The position numbers were made by a program, and so were the translations under genes. A stretch of 46,963 nucleotides of DNA from Clostridiales bacterium (lineage in GTDB: Bacteria > Bacillota > Clostridia > Christensenellales > Pumilibacteraceae), in assembly GCA_022508405.1 (NCBI GenBank), contig JAFLVI010000006.1:1-46963 (forward strand), written 5' to 3'. The notes under the pieces were generated by a model. It had not been told where the DNA came from. It saw nothing but the letters and a program-made list of their open reading frames with translations, and did not search any database. Below are positions 18,601 through 27,280 of this stretch, in pieces. How positions within the stretch are numbered: position 1 is the stretch's first letter; each line of letters begins with the position of its first letter.

Positions 18601-20054
18601 GCATTATTTCCTACTACACGCAATATTTTATCCGCCAAAGATTCTAAGTTCGCCCCATCTACAATGATTTTTTTATCTTTAAGTAAAATTAAAACATCAT
18701 CGTAAGTCAAACTAGGCAAATCAATAATATCGACATTACCCTGCTCGTTTATTAACCAATATGGATATTTATCATTGGGCTGTCCAATTAAAACAAATTT
18801 TATGTCCCCAACAATTTCATCCGCCGCCGGCATTTGGGACAAAAATATCTCACTTGCCGCCATTCGAGAACGTGCCGCATGGTCTATTCCATCAATAAAC
18901 ACATAACAAGTTCGCCCCAACTTTTTGGCATATATATTCAAATATTTAAGCACTGTGTTCCTTATCTCACTTAAGCTCAAATCACCATAAGCCAAGGGGA
19001 ACTTAACTTCACACAACAATCCACGTTCTTCGAACTTTACTTTTAACTGTTCCAAAAGACATTGCCATAGATAGTGTCCAGAGTAATATCCTGCATCATC
19101 ACTAAAAAACATATTACCTTTACGAGCAGGAAGATATGTATAAAAATTGAAATCTATAATAGAATTCGGCGTTTGTGATAAATATGTTACAAAATTTGTT
19201 TTTCCTGACCCCGGCAAACCTCTGAGAAAAATAATTTTCTTCTTGGATTTTTTTATATCTTCTACAAACGTCTCTTTAAAATGTTCGCGTGATGGAAATA
19301 TAGGTTTTTCAACATATAAAGTATCAAATCGAGGGACATCAATTTGCTTTGAACAAATTGCTCTATATACATCCTCCCGGCATATCTCACTTTTTTCTCG
19401 CAAAGATGTCGCCCAAATTCTTAATTTTGAATAAAGTTTATCTGCAACTGCAGAAATTTTAGCATCATCACTTGTCCCCAATATGGTAGCTATAAGAGAC
19501 CGAAACTCTTTCTCGACCGCAACTCTATCTCCAAATTCTGTGAATCCCAGCAACTTAATAAAATCATATATTTCATCACCCAAAAAAGATAAAGTGCTTT
19601 TAAGTCGCTCAATCACTTTATTGGCTTCGGGTGAATCAGAAACATAGTTGCTATCATTTTGCCATCGCGGTAGTTCTATCTCAACAAAATTTTTGAATGA
19701 ACAACAGCCATCAACTTGATTTTGGCCAAAATGTTTATTGGTGATAATATTTATACACTTAATATTGGCATTTGTTTTAGTATCTTGCCAATCTTTCGCC
19801 CACTTGGCCAACATCGAAGTTTCACCCGATAATAGCGTGGAAAAGGTAAAATTATTATCGACATCCGTATGCTTAACCTGATAATTAAGCGTACTACCGT
19901 CAATATAATTTACAACCACATCATCAATAGAAGTAAACCGTGAATCTTGAATAACAACGCTACGAATATCATTGTTATACAACATTTCTAGGCACTTTAA
20001 TAATCCTATTTCCCACTCATACCAATATGGTGTTCCAATGCCTGCACTACACAT
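15606..20054 (-). CDS. Large STAND-like P-loop NTPase with N-terminal PD-(D/E)xK/Cap4-like nuclease domain (Avs-like antiviral candidate)
   Basis: N-terminal GTPYWYEWEIGLL...IDDVVVNYIDGSTLNYQVKHTD nuclease-like motif; Walker A FLRGLPGSGKTNF; Walker B CYVFIDGIDHAARS; long helical C-terminus. Start at internal ATG 20054 (SD GGAG, overlaps upstream stop) preferred over 20075. Confidence 0.7.
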   Translation of the reverse strand: MCSAGIGTPYWYEWEIGLLKCLEMLYNNDIRSVVIQDSRFTSIDDVVVNYIDGSTLNYQVKHTDVDNNFTFSTLLSGETSMLAKWAKDWQDTKTNANIKCINIITNKHFGQNQVDGCCSFKNFVEIELPRWQNDSNYVSDSPEANKVIERLKSTLSFLGDEIYDFIKLLGFTEFGDRVAVEKEFRSLIATILGTSDDAKISAVADKLYSKLRIWATSLREKSEICREDVYRAICSKQIDVPRFDTLYVEKPIFPSREHFKETFVEDIKKSKKKIIFLRGLPGSGKTNFVTYLSQTPNSIIDFNFYTYLPARKGNMFFSDDAGYYSGHYLWQCLLEQLKVKFEERGLLCEVKFPLAYGDLSLSEIRNTVLKYLNIYAKKLGRTCYVFIDGIDHAARSRMAASEIFLSQMPAADEIVGDIKFVLIGQPNDKYPYWLINEQGNVDIIDLPSLTYDDVLILLKDKKIIVDGANLESLADKILRVVGNNALNVLFAIEELKAEHYQYEELVDELIKRKLNCEISKYYEWIFNSLQSSSLLNKVVAIFAFVTQKIKLRDVAKLCEEDEVTVGDCLCRLYPLLQEDVNGFYAFHNDVRLYFKDRCSQNRNCANIVQRFENIINTYDDLCGLRYNYLFDALFECCNDKSIDLYTSDYIMKSTLFNVPVMKLVEQFAMLFEAAYSSKSIDCMIKLNLAFNTLFQYVNCLEYNELTNERFVNNDDELFSAEKYMLDYKKDFEIIARDIYVLIVRGEYERGQKVYNEYLGGLSDSQFVNVMKNSTAEETIRKIGYICRVYRQNCRFDDEWEETHGYADFISGWLEASKQYVCEDDIETTLTFQHYYKRDLYDYIHNIVTQVKQNVLIRLSNCFRNTGVSLFSLIDICCALIFNGLQDDDLINVIYERKQEIMAKDVFQFDSQRIGYFVKLLFCIYNKVSDSNKEELSKLYDELLSDNYIKQGDRGYFPAKRLVEIANKIFRVFYDDEISEDLVEYVYEMTYFANKHGMGSVSDINSRDTIDFLEKIVVSTYSDNWDRSKLKEFCSRILPIYIGLDSLPAKFNSNYLQLFRIAEEIESIKVIADYWIGKKGSVWNDDYSNASYVCNAIIDELKQCGLVAYAEQTTKMNSVKIIGYVNHKDYSLYDVFKWFDKLPTSENKFKHGISILSISDEAEKIGDNRAANSVDSSIFRTALQLGWRFVDALFELHNTTDDFHYWRECLLNELIDSLNYINYSDEELTEIQRLLNAWINENIESKKKRGTNQLGFLADSNHKIATKFSDAKIRDELLKKYPRDEVKQDVPVYSSAINKAQESAELAIMDTVRKQGLSVQAIELLDTYTKQDYSSTYCFLIKVGEILNDVDKEKFVQNVIVPYVIVANRYGLHGSGLDLLLDNFYDYISVETYLHILLQVVKRLNNGDPHDFYGVNEDFNIIMFNIINQYYPERIEELTSNKIQLHHLWITSCGLTEFQDYDVKFDDSLHSIKDFNRKHLGLV

Positions 20055-20724
20055 AATCTTTCTCCAATTGCGCAATACAAAGATGACATATTTGAAAAAA
20101 GACTTTCTCTATTTCAAATTTCGTCATATTTATGTGATAGCCGTTTATAAGGCTATCAATTAGATATTTGAAATTATCAGAATAATCCTCTTCATAAATA
20201 TCTAAACCATATACTTCATGCGCCTTACCTGTAAACTCACATAATTCACCAAAATTAGCAGGCTCAATAAGATGACAATTATACTTTAACATTTTACCGA
20301 GAATTTTAGCTCTTTCCAAACAATCGCTACTTAATTTTATCAGTGGGCCATTCTCAGTAAAACAATCTCTTTTCATCTTAAATTGCCAATCAATAAAAAA
20401 AGGAGTAAATAAAAATGACGGACGAGTATTAATCACATATTGAGCCAATCCATGCTTTAATGCATCTGGGAATCTATTATAAGTACCTTCATAAACGGCT
20501 ATCGTTTCTTTCTGCACATCAATCGGATATAGAATTCGGGCATTCTTATCAATCAGCGCATAACCGCATATTAGAAAATACCGTTTCAACAACTGTAAGC
20601 TTTTTATGCTCAAATAAACTATCCCGATTTTTGTATCATCGTTATAATTCGTTTTATCTAAAACTCGAAATCCTCCCAGTCCCAAGTCATACACCATATG
20701 CGCTACATTTGTCACAAAACACAC
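20047..20724 (-). CDS. Hypothetical protein coupled to STAND NTPase gene
   Basis: Stop codon overlaps start of the STAND gene (ATGTGTAG); starts directly after rloB-like stop; true start may be GTG at 20715. Confidence 0.7.
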   Translation of the reverse strand: MCFVTNVAHMVYDLGLGGFRVLDKTNYNDDTKIGIVYLSIKSLQLLKRYFLICGYALIDKNARILYPIDVQKETIAVYEGTYNRFPDALKHGLAQYVINTRPSFLFTPFFIDWQFKMKRDCFTENGPLIKLSSDCLERAKILGKMLKYNCHLIEPANFGELCEFTGKAHEVYGLDIYEEDYSDNFKYLIDSLINGYHINMTKFEIEKVFFQICHLCIAQLEKDYV

Positions 20725-20726
20725 CC

Positions 20727-21350
20727 CTATTTTGTAAGTTTCAAAGCTTCTATCAGCTTATAAACCGTAGTACACGAATTCCAATCCCAAATCGGCGGTC
20801 GAGAGTTTTCGCCGCATTGTTCGATATGCTCTCTCATTCTTGTTTGAAAAACCACTTTTGCATTAGTTACGGCTATTTCATAATTCGGAATAAAATATTT
20901 CTCCAAAACATCCACATCTGACTTATCATAATTTAGACCCGGTTTTTGTTCGGACAAATATTTGTCCAATATTCGCTTATGTCCGTCCGTATCCAAGTGT
21001 TGGTCACATTTTTGAAAATGGTCAATAAGCCACACCTCAAATGCAAGATTCGAAAATGCGTATTTTACTCCATTACTCTCCGCAAGCTTTATTGCCTGCA
21101 CAAGCCTTCCGTCTTTATGACTGTTATCCACATCAAATACAACCCACGCCTGATTAGATTCAGGAACCAATCGACTGGCATACTCAACTAACCCATACGG
21201 GTCGCTATTTGCGAATTCCACCTTTACATTATAAATGCTTTTCTTCGATTTTATTAATGAAAAGTAATTATACTCAGTTCTTTTCCCATTTGTAATTATG
21301 TAAAACTTATCTCGCTCTTCTTGTCTTTTGATTTTCGCTCGTCTTGCCAT
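20727..21350 (-). CDS. RloB-like protein (AbiL-type abortive infection partner)
   Basis: RAKIKRQEERDKFYIITNGKRTEYNYFSLI...VVFDVDNSHKDGRL...SNLAFEVWLIDHF; likely ATG at 21350 with SD GAGGTG. Confidence 0.82.
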   Translation of the reverse strand: MARRAKIKRQEERDKFYIITNGKRTEYNYFSLIKSKKSIYNVKVEFANSDPYGLVEYASRLVPESNQAWVVFDVDNSHKDGRLVQAIKLAESNGVKYAFSNLAFEVWLIDHFQKCDQHLDTDGHKRILDKYLSEQKPGLNYDKSDVDVLEKYFIPNYEIAVTNAKVVFQTRMREHIEQCGENSRPPIWDWNSCTTVYKLIEALKLTK

Positions 21351-21358
21351 ATTACACC

Positions 21359-22654
21359 TCAATCGTCTCTCATATCGGGCAATCCGGCATAGAACCCAGC
21401 TAAATATTTTTTGCTGAACAAATCGTTTTTGCGTACATTGTTAAAATCGGATAAAGAGACAAGACGACTTTCTCCAAACTCGTCCTTGCTTGTAAAATAT
21501 ATCTGGTCTCTACGTAAATCCTCATCCATAAGCATGACATTATGAGCCGTGCAAATGAGCTGCGCATTCTTGGGATTTTTGTCTATGGAGTTGAATAAGC
21601 GCAACAAATAATCGGCAACCAAGAAATGCAGTTTTGCATCTATTTCATCAATTAGGATTACCCTACCTTGGTCTAATGCAGCCAAAACCCATCCAAGATA
21701 GCACAGCAATCTTTCCGTACCTTCAGAGTTGAAACCTGCATTTTTATACAACAAAACATCTATACTACCCTTAACTTTACCTTTACGGTCATATACATCA
21801 AAAAAAGTTTCCAAATCGAGATTATATAAATTCTTTTCTTCTTGTTTGAGCTGCCCCATCCCTACAGGATTGATTTGCATTTGAGCATTTATGCGCAACA
21901 TATCGTTAAAGTCCGTCATGTTAGCAATTTTATCTTTCTTTACTCTTATATTTCTAATTCCGATATCTGCCAACTTTAATATCTTAAGCGCTTGGTCACG
22001 ATATTTTCCGTTTTCCAAAGTATATATATCTAGAATATTGGCATCATTTTCAAACACAATATAGAGATTAGAAAACCACGTCATAACATCCATCATATAA
22101 GAATTGATATCTAATTGGAAGTTATTGCTGACAGCCAAAAACAAAGTTTGGGGGGAAATGTTAATAAGTTTGGAAGCTTGTTTGGGCAATCCGGAAATCT
22201 CCAAAATATTATCTACACGTTTGAAAACAGGAGTCAATCGCTCCTTACGTCTATCCAACCATTCTGACTTTACAACACCATTCAACAAAGAAAAGCCATA
22301 TCTATAATAAGATTCGTTTTGAATAATCTCTACTTCATAGATGCTTTCTTCCTCACGCGCATAATCATAGAACGCATAAAACTCATTATGCGCTACTATT
22401 GGGAATTGCGATGCAGACAAAAGCAATACGTTTTTCATGTACGCTAAAGCCTTAAGGACATTAGTTTTCCCCGAAGCATTCCCACCGAAAATTACGGCAG
22501 ACTTCAAAAGCTCGTTATTACTACCCTTCAAAAGATTATCATCGACCGAAAAAGTATTGATTTCACGGTGTTCGTTATCTCTCACGGCTTCCATGCTTAA
22601 TTCGGTTTCTTCGTAAAAAGACCTACAATTTTTAAATCTGAAATTGACTAACAT
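21359..22654 (-). CDS. RloA-like AAA-family ATPase (AbiL-type)
   Basis: LVNFRFKNCRSFYEETELSM, GGNASGKTNVLKAL Walker A, VILIDEIDAKLHFLVADYLLRLF Walker B. Confidence 0.87.
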   Translation of the reverse strand: MLVNFRFKNCRSFYEETELSMEAVRDNEHREINTFSVDDNLLKGSNNELLKSAVIFGGNASGKTNVLKALAYMKNVLLLSASQFPIVAHNEFYAFYDYAREEESIYEVEIIQNESYYRYGFSLLNGVVKSEWLDRRKERLTPVFKRVDNILEISGLPKQASKLINISPQTLFLAVSNNFQLDINSYMMDVMTWFSNLYIVFENDANILDIYTLENGKYRDQALKILKLADIGIRNIRVKKDKIANMTDFNDMLRINAQMQINPVGMGQLKQEEKNLYNLDLETFFDVYDRKGKVKGSIDVLLYKNAGFNSEGTERLLCYLGWVLAALDQGRVILIDEIDAKLHFLVADYLLRLFNSIDKNPKNAQLICTAHNVMLMDEDLRRDQIYFTSKDEFGESRLVSLSDFNNVRKNDLFSKKYLAGFYAGLPDMRDD

Positions 22655-22765
22655 GATACAATCGCCTCTCTACTGCTATTATATCACTTATTATATCCAA
22701 ATGTCAATATCTTATTGCATATTTTTGTAAATTTTTTACAAATTACTATGATAAGCAATCGCTTA

Positions 22766-23485
22766 TCATGATTTGCAACTATTATTCACACCTATAATTT
22801 CGCGTTTATACTTATAATAAGTATTACGCGAGCAACCACAAAGCTTTATTGTTTCTTCGTCCGAAAGACTTCCACCAAATGTATTCGAGTGCATCTTAAT
22901 TATCTTCTTAAAATCCAAAGACTTCCTTGTTGTAAGGCTTGTTCCTCTTATCTATCCAATCTGCGTTCCTTTTGCTTTACTTTCTCGCATTCCCTCGGAA
23001 ATTCTCTGATGCAAATCGGTAACTTCCTTTTCTGCTTGCTCGAACGCTAATCTGATTTGCTGTTGGGCAAGTTTCATTAGTAGTCTATTTACAAGTTCCA
23101 TGTTGCCTGCAAAGTATTCGTCCACAGCTTCAACGCCTGTGTTTACTTCAATATTCAAGGTCTTTACCATGGACTGCTTGTAGACCTCTGTATCGATATG
23201 AGGCTCTTTGGGGAAGACAAGGTTGACACCCATCTTAAACAGCATCGCATAGTCGGCAAACCCCTCCTCGGCGTTCCTAGACATTCTGCTCACACTATCG
23301 AACACAACCGTATCATCCTCTCTGAGCATCTTCTTTAACTGTTCCCACTGAGGTCTTGCCGTGGTAGTTCCGGTAAAATGCTCTGTCTTCATTATTGCTT
23401 TGGGGTACGCAGATAGTATATTAGTTATCTGCCTATCAAAATGTTGTTTCTTGGTGCTGACTCTTGCATAACCATACACTGTCAT
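22766..23485 (-). pseudogene. Serine recombinase (resolvase/invertase family) interrupted by in-frame TAG at 22952-22954
   Basis: N-terminal VYGYARVSTKKQHFDRQ catalytic domain; in-frame after TAG: IRGTSLTTRKSLDFKKIIKMHSNTFGGSLSDEETIKLCGCSRNTYYKYKREIIGVNNSCKS (HTH-like C-terminus); 720 nt = 240 codons. Confidence 0.88.
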
Positions 23486-23644
23486 TTTGACCTTCCTCGT
23501 CTCAAAAGAAACTTTACTTAATTATGGTACCGGGATGATACCTCCGAAGTAGCTCTGAAGTCAACTAATTTTGGTACTAAATTAGCATAGGTTTGATTTA
23601 ATACCATGTAGGCGCTTCTTGCTCTTATATAAATAAAACAAAAA

Positions 23645-23673
23645 TGACAACCGAAATACTTTTCCGATTGTCA
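23645..23673 (-). terminator. Hairpin terminator downstream of HEPN-like gene
   Basis: TGACAA.CGAAA / TTTTC.TTGTCA with T-rich tract on minus strand. Confidence 0.55.
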
Positions 23674-23700
23674 TACCGTTGTAGCAAAGCCAATCCATAC

Positions 23701-24444
23701 TTAAAAGATACTCTTTATTACCCTATCCGTTCCATTAACCAATTCTTCCACCTCTTCCTTAGTCGGTTCTCTATTTTTCTCATGGTCACACAAATTTCTT
23801 ATATCTCCAAGATGTTGCATTCTTCTCCACTCTACAATATCGTAGGCAATATCTTTCAGCCTATCATTATAATCTCCTATTGACGGGTCTTTCTTAGTGA
23901 TAGCTATGCCTCGATTTTTGCAAACCTTTGCTAAATGCTTTTCTATTATAACACCGCAAATTGCCCCTGCAGCTCTAAGAAAACCCTTTTTTAAAAGATG
24001 CCTTGCCGATTCAATTTCCGAATCAAATACATCAGCTTGCAAAAGCGTTTCTAGGTCAAAAACCTTGCTATCAAATTTTTGATAACAGCTACTTAAAATA
24101 TTCACTTGATTTTTTATCAAAAAAGCAATTTTAACATACCAACCAACAACTCCTACACCTCGAAGTATGTCAGATATTACATATGTATCTTCATTGAGCA
24201 TCTTTCTTTTGTCAAATTTATAACAAGCGATAAAATCATTTTCTCGCTCAGGGGCTAATTGCCTTACAATATACAGTGATTTTGTATACCAACCCTCGTA
24301 ATTATCAATCAAAAATTTACTCACTTGATTGTTTTTTGAGTTATCATATGTTTCTTTAGAAAGTTGAGTGCCAAGCTTTATTAAAGCCTCTATTTCCTGT
24401 TTGACATCGTCGTATTTTCCCATACTGCTTTCTCCTGTAATCAC
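23701..24444 (-). CDS. Hypothetical protein with HEPN-like C-terminal region
   Basis: C-terminal HLGDIRNLCDHEKNREPTKEEVEELVNGTDRVIKSIF has an RNxxxH (Rx4H)-type motif; gene start may be at internal MGKYDD. Confidence 0.5.
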   Translation of the reverse strand: MITGESSMGKYDDVKQEIEALIKLGTQLSKETYDNSKNNQVSKFLIDNYEGWYTKSLYIVRQLAPERENDFIACYKFDKRKMLNEDTYVISDILRGVGVVGWYVKIAFLIKNQVNILSSCYQKFDSKVFDLETLLQADVFDSEIESARHLLKKGFLRAAGAICGVIIEKHLAKVCKNRGIAITKKDPSIGDYNDRLKDIAYDIVEWRRMQHLGDIRNLCDHEKNREPTKEEVEELVNGTDRVIKSIF

Positions 24445-24460
24445 TTCAAATATGTGTAGA

Positions 24461-24829
24461 CTATCGACGTGTGTCGAATCCTATTTTTGTTTTTTCTTTT
24501 TTAGGGGATTTGTCGATTGATGTTAAAAGAAAATTTAGCTGATTTATATGCTGTATCAATGTAGCTTCTTTCCCGTTAACAAACCCTTTAAATATCATTA
24601 AGACGGATTCCTCGTATGTGATGCTCGTTACTTGCATCAACACTGACTGACCAAAGCTTGTTAAAAGCAAACCGACTTCATGCTCTTTATCGAGTGTTGA
24701 TTCATATTCCTGCACATAACGTTTAATAATTTCAAATTGCGTATCGGACCACATGTGATGCATGGTCAAATCTATAGGTAAATCATTCTCAGTCAATTCA
24801 ATTTTTGGTAATTCAGGCGGTTTAAACAT
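24461..24829 (-). CDS. Small conserved hypothetical protein (resembles DUF6173-type)
   Basis: SFGQSVLMQVTSITYEESVLMIFKGFVNGKEATLIQHINQLNFLLTSI; family name from memory. Confidence 0.5.
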   Translation of the reverse strand: MFKPPELPKIELTENDLPIDLTMHHMWSDTQFEIIKRYVQEYESTLDKEHEVGLLLTSFGQSVLMQVTSITYEESVLMIFKGFVNGKEATLIQHINQLNFLLTSIDKSPKKEKTKIGFDTRR

Positions 24830-24849
24830 ATTTACTTCTCCTCTGTGTG

Positions 24850-25014
24850 TTACTGATTTCTAGGCAGTAGTGCTAAAATCGACACGACCATTTCCATAGG
24901 GCTTTGGGCACTATCGATTGCTTGTTTAATGAGCTCTTTTTCGATTTGGCTTAGTGGGGGCCTTCCGTTACCGACCATCCATTTGCATAGAAACTTGTAC
25001 TGCTCTTCATTCAT
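24850..25014 (-). CDS. 54-aa small hypothetical protein (not in ORF track)
   Basis: Manual translation MNEEQYKFLCKWMVGNGRPPLSQIEKELIKQAIDSAQSPMEMVVSILALLPRNQ, SD-like GGAGAAAG upstream. Confidence 0.6.
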   Translation of the reverse strand: MNEEQYKFLCKWMVGNGRPPLSQIEKELIKQAIDSAQSPMEMVVSILALLPRNQ

Positions 25015-25109
25015 AATACTTTCTCCTTATTTTTTGTTTATTATATCACAAATTACATAAGAAGTACAGCTACAAAACCCCTACATTTATGCACTTAAAC
25101 AAATATTTT

Positions 25110-25565
25110 TTACACCGATGTCTTTGAGATAAGCCTGTCGTACAAGTTCATACTCATTACAACCGCCCTCGCCTCGCCTTGCGCAGTCAAAATAATCGGC
25201 GTGCCATCTGTGAGTTGACCGAGTGCTTTGCCATCTATCGGCACAACACGAAACAACCCGGTATATTTCTTTAATAGCATAGAGTTCTTAGGACGGCGGA
25301 GTTCTCGCAACACAAGAGAGTGAATATTATGTACTTTCTGCGTGGTGTAACTCATTCGCTTTGCAATATCACTTTCCGATAAGTGTTCTCTATACAAAGC
25401 ATAGAATACAGAGCGAGCATCATCGGTTAATAAACAAACTATTCTATCGATAGTGCCATTTAACTCTGCCTCATCGAAGTAGCATGTTGTCTCCTCTGTC
25501 TTGTCACCGAACACCGCCATGAGAACATTGGCAGGATAAGTCTTGTTGTCCATAAGTTTTTTCAT
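25110..25565 (-). CDS. HTH regulator: sigma-70 region-4-like domain plus Phd/YefM-like C-terminal segment
   Basis: LTDDARSVFYALYREHLSESDIAKRMSYTTQKVHNIHSLVLRELRR HTH; IILTAQGEARAVVMSMNLYDRLI. Confidence 0.5.
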   Translation of the reverse strand: MKKLMDNKTYPANVLMAVFGDKTEETTCYFDEAELNGTIDRIVCLLTDDARSVFYALYREHLSESDIAKRMSYTTQKVHNIHSLVLRELRRPKNSMLLKKYTGLFRVVPIDGKALGQLTDGTPIILTAQGEARAVVMSMNLYDRLISKTSV

Positions 25566-25590
25566 ATTGTTTACCTCTTTGTTAAATTTT

Positions 25591-26121
25591 TTAAATTGAA
25601 CCGATTACATCAAACACACCGCGAATGATATTTCCATTTTCGCAGGACGGAAAAACATTTGCATCGAGAAATAGATCCAGCGTACAACATAGACAAGCTA
25701 ACCTCACATGTACCATTGGTACTCCGTCTAATTGTATATTGGCATAGTCTAAAACTTTACCGCAAACAAATGCGGAAGAATCGTCATGCCGCATCTCGTC
25801 TTCTTCGTCATACTCTGTAATTGGAATAAATGTTTCTGGAGCAAGCCTATGATTTTCCTCGCTTAAAAACTCATCCTCGTCTTTATATATCCTACCGCCT
25901 TCGGTATAGAAGAACGCGAGCTTTGCTGTAAGCTTATCGTGCGGCTTATAGCCGTGCTTTACAAAATCATGGAGCTCGCCATGAATCAGAAACTGATAAT
26001 TACTGTCTTCCGCCGATAGCTTGCAAAACCCAACCCCATCGTCAAAGACTTGTAAGACTTCTTCCAACTCAACAGATGAGTTGCCACAAATAGCTAATGC
26101 TTGTTTCGTAAATTCATTCAT
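25591..26121 (-). CDS. Hypothetical protein
   Basis: 176-aa ORF in the co-directional island cluster. Confidence 0.55.
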   Translation of the reverse strand: MNEFTKQALAICGNSSVELEEVLQVFDDGVGFCKLSAEDSNYQFLIHGELHDFVKHGYKPHDKLTAKLAFFYTEGGRIYKDEDEFLSEENHRLAPETFIPITEYDEEDEMRHDDSSAFVCGKVLDYANIQLDGVPMVHVRLACLCCTLDLFLDANVFPSCENGNIIRGVFDVIGSI

Positions 26122-26212
26122 AAATACCTCCGAATGTAAATTGTACTAATCGCCTTAATATCATATGATATGGGCATACCAAGTCAGTTATTTGTTCTAT
26201 TTGTTTGTCTAC

Positions 26213-26827
26213 TCACTCTCTTGCCCATCTGCGTGCTCTGCCCCTTGCCATGAAAGTAGGTTTTGTAAAAGTTTCCTCAAACATGACTTGATTTTTAACG
26301 GGGGTAACGGCATAACCAAACTCTTGCAAATTTATACGAAACTTAAGACCATACTTTGAGAAAAAAACTTGCGCTTCCGTTTCATCTGTAACTGTTCTTG
26401 TAATTTCTATTAGCCTATATGACTTGCACCCATTTGTAGTTTTATAGTAAGCAATCGTACTTGGTTCAATATTCGGGTCAATAGATACTCTGCCAAAGAA
26501 ATAACTCTCTTGACCAAAACAACGAGCAACACATTCTGCATCTTGCTGTGTAAGATTAAAAGTTATGTAGGTTAAATTGTGGTCAATATATTTACCTTTA
26601 ATCTTAACATAGTCAAAGCCACCATAACCAAGTGCTTTATTCCCATCTCTTTTAATGGCATCAGCCTTTGAGAGTTTTGTCTGCTCATCTTCGGGAAACA
26701 TGCCTATGGGATTGTCAGCCGATATGATGGCAAAAGTTCTGATTCTGCCAGTATTGTCGCCAAACAACACTCTCTTTACCCTTCGGTAGCGATTGCCATT
26801 CTCGTTTGATATTCTTTTTATTCTCAT
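26213..26827 (-). CDS. Hypothetical protein (DUF3293-like pattern), unknown operon gene 5
   Basis: FAIISADNP...LGYGGFDYVKIKGKY...CFGQESYFFG; abuts upstream gene. Confidence 0.6.
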   Translation of the reverse strand: MRIKRISNENGNRYRRVKRVLFGDNTGRIRTFAIISADNPIGMFPEDEQTKLSKADAIKRDGNKALGYGGFDYVKIKGKYIDHNLTYITFNLTQQDAECVARCFGQESYFFGRVSIDPNIEPSTIAYYKTTNGCKSYRLIEITRTVTDETEAQVFFSKYGLKFRINLQEFGYAVTPVKNQVMFEETFTKPTFMARGRARRWARE

Positions 26828-27280
26828 TTATTTACCACTTTTATAGCCATCATCTAAATAACAAAGATAATGTGCACTGTTATCTTCAATGACCGAAACC
26901 TTTTTAATTCCGTTATGAGTTGTAAGATTAAATTCACTCTTAATGAAGTAAATTACCTCAGCATAGTTTATATTGCCGTTTAGGAATATTCTTGCAACAC
27001 CGTTCTTTATTTCTACTCGACCACGAGGAAAGTAGTTATACGGCTTGTTGTGAGTTAAAAAAGACGATAACTTATTCCAAGTAGCTTGGTGGTTGTATGT
27101 ATCACCGCTTTTAGCAATACCTAGCGAACTATCTATACTTGAACTACTGCCATCCGTTGAGCAAAGAATCTTGAAACAGTAATTCTTATTCTGTTCTATG
27201 TTGTCGGTATCTACAATCCAAAAGATGCCCTTATATAGTGCTATATCGTCTGTTGTTATATCGTTGTCTTTATTTGTCAT
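26828..27280 (-). CDS. Hypothetical protein, unknown operon gene 4
   Basis: 150 aa; PYNYFPRGRVEIKNGVARIFLNGNINYAEVI; 4-nt overlap with upstream gene. Confidence 0.6.
   Translation of the reverse strand: MTNKDNDITTDDIALYKGIFWIVDTDNIEQNKNYCFKILCSTDGSSSSIDSSLGIAKSGDTYNHQATWNKLSSFLTHNKPYNYFPRGRVEIKNGVARIFLNGNINYAEVIYFIKSEFNLTTHNGIKKVSVIEDNSAHYLCYLDDGYKSGK

Noticed and set aside
22748-22769. Palindrome ATGATAAGC-AATC-GCTTATCAT as recombinase res site
   Set aside because: Overlaps the end of the interrupted resolvase frame and is equally consistent with a weak terminator; not enough evidence for a recombination site.
22952-22954. Genome-wide amber (TAG) recoding
   Set aside because: TAG is a normal terminator for glmU and for the rloB-like and 225-aa genes in the same window, so a point nonsense mutation is more likely.
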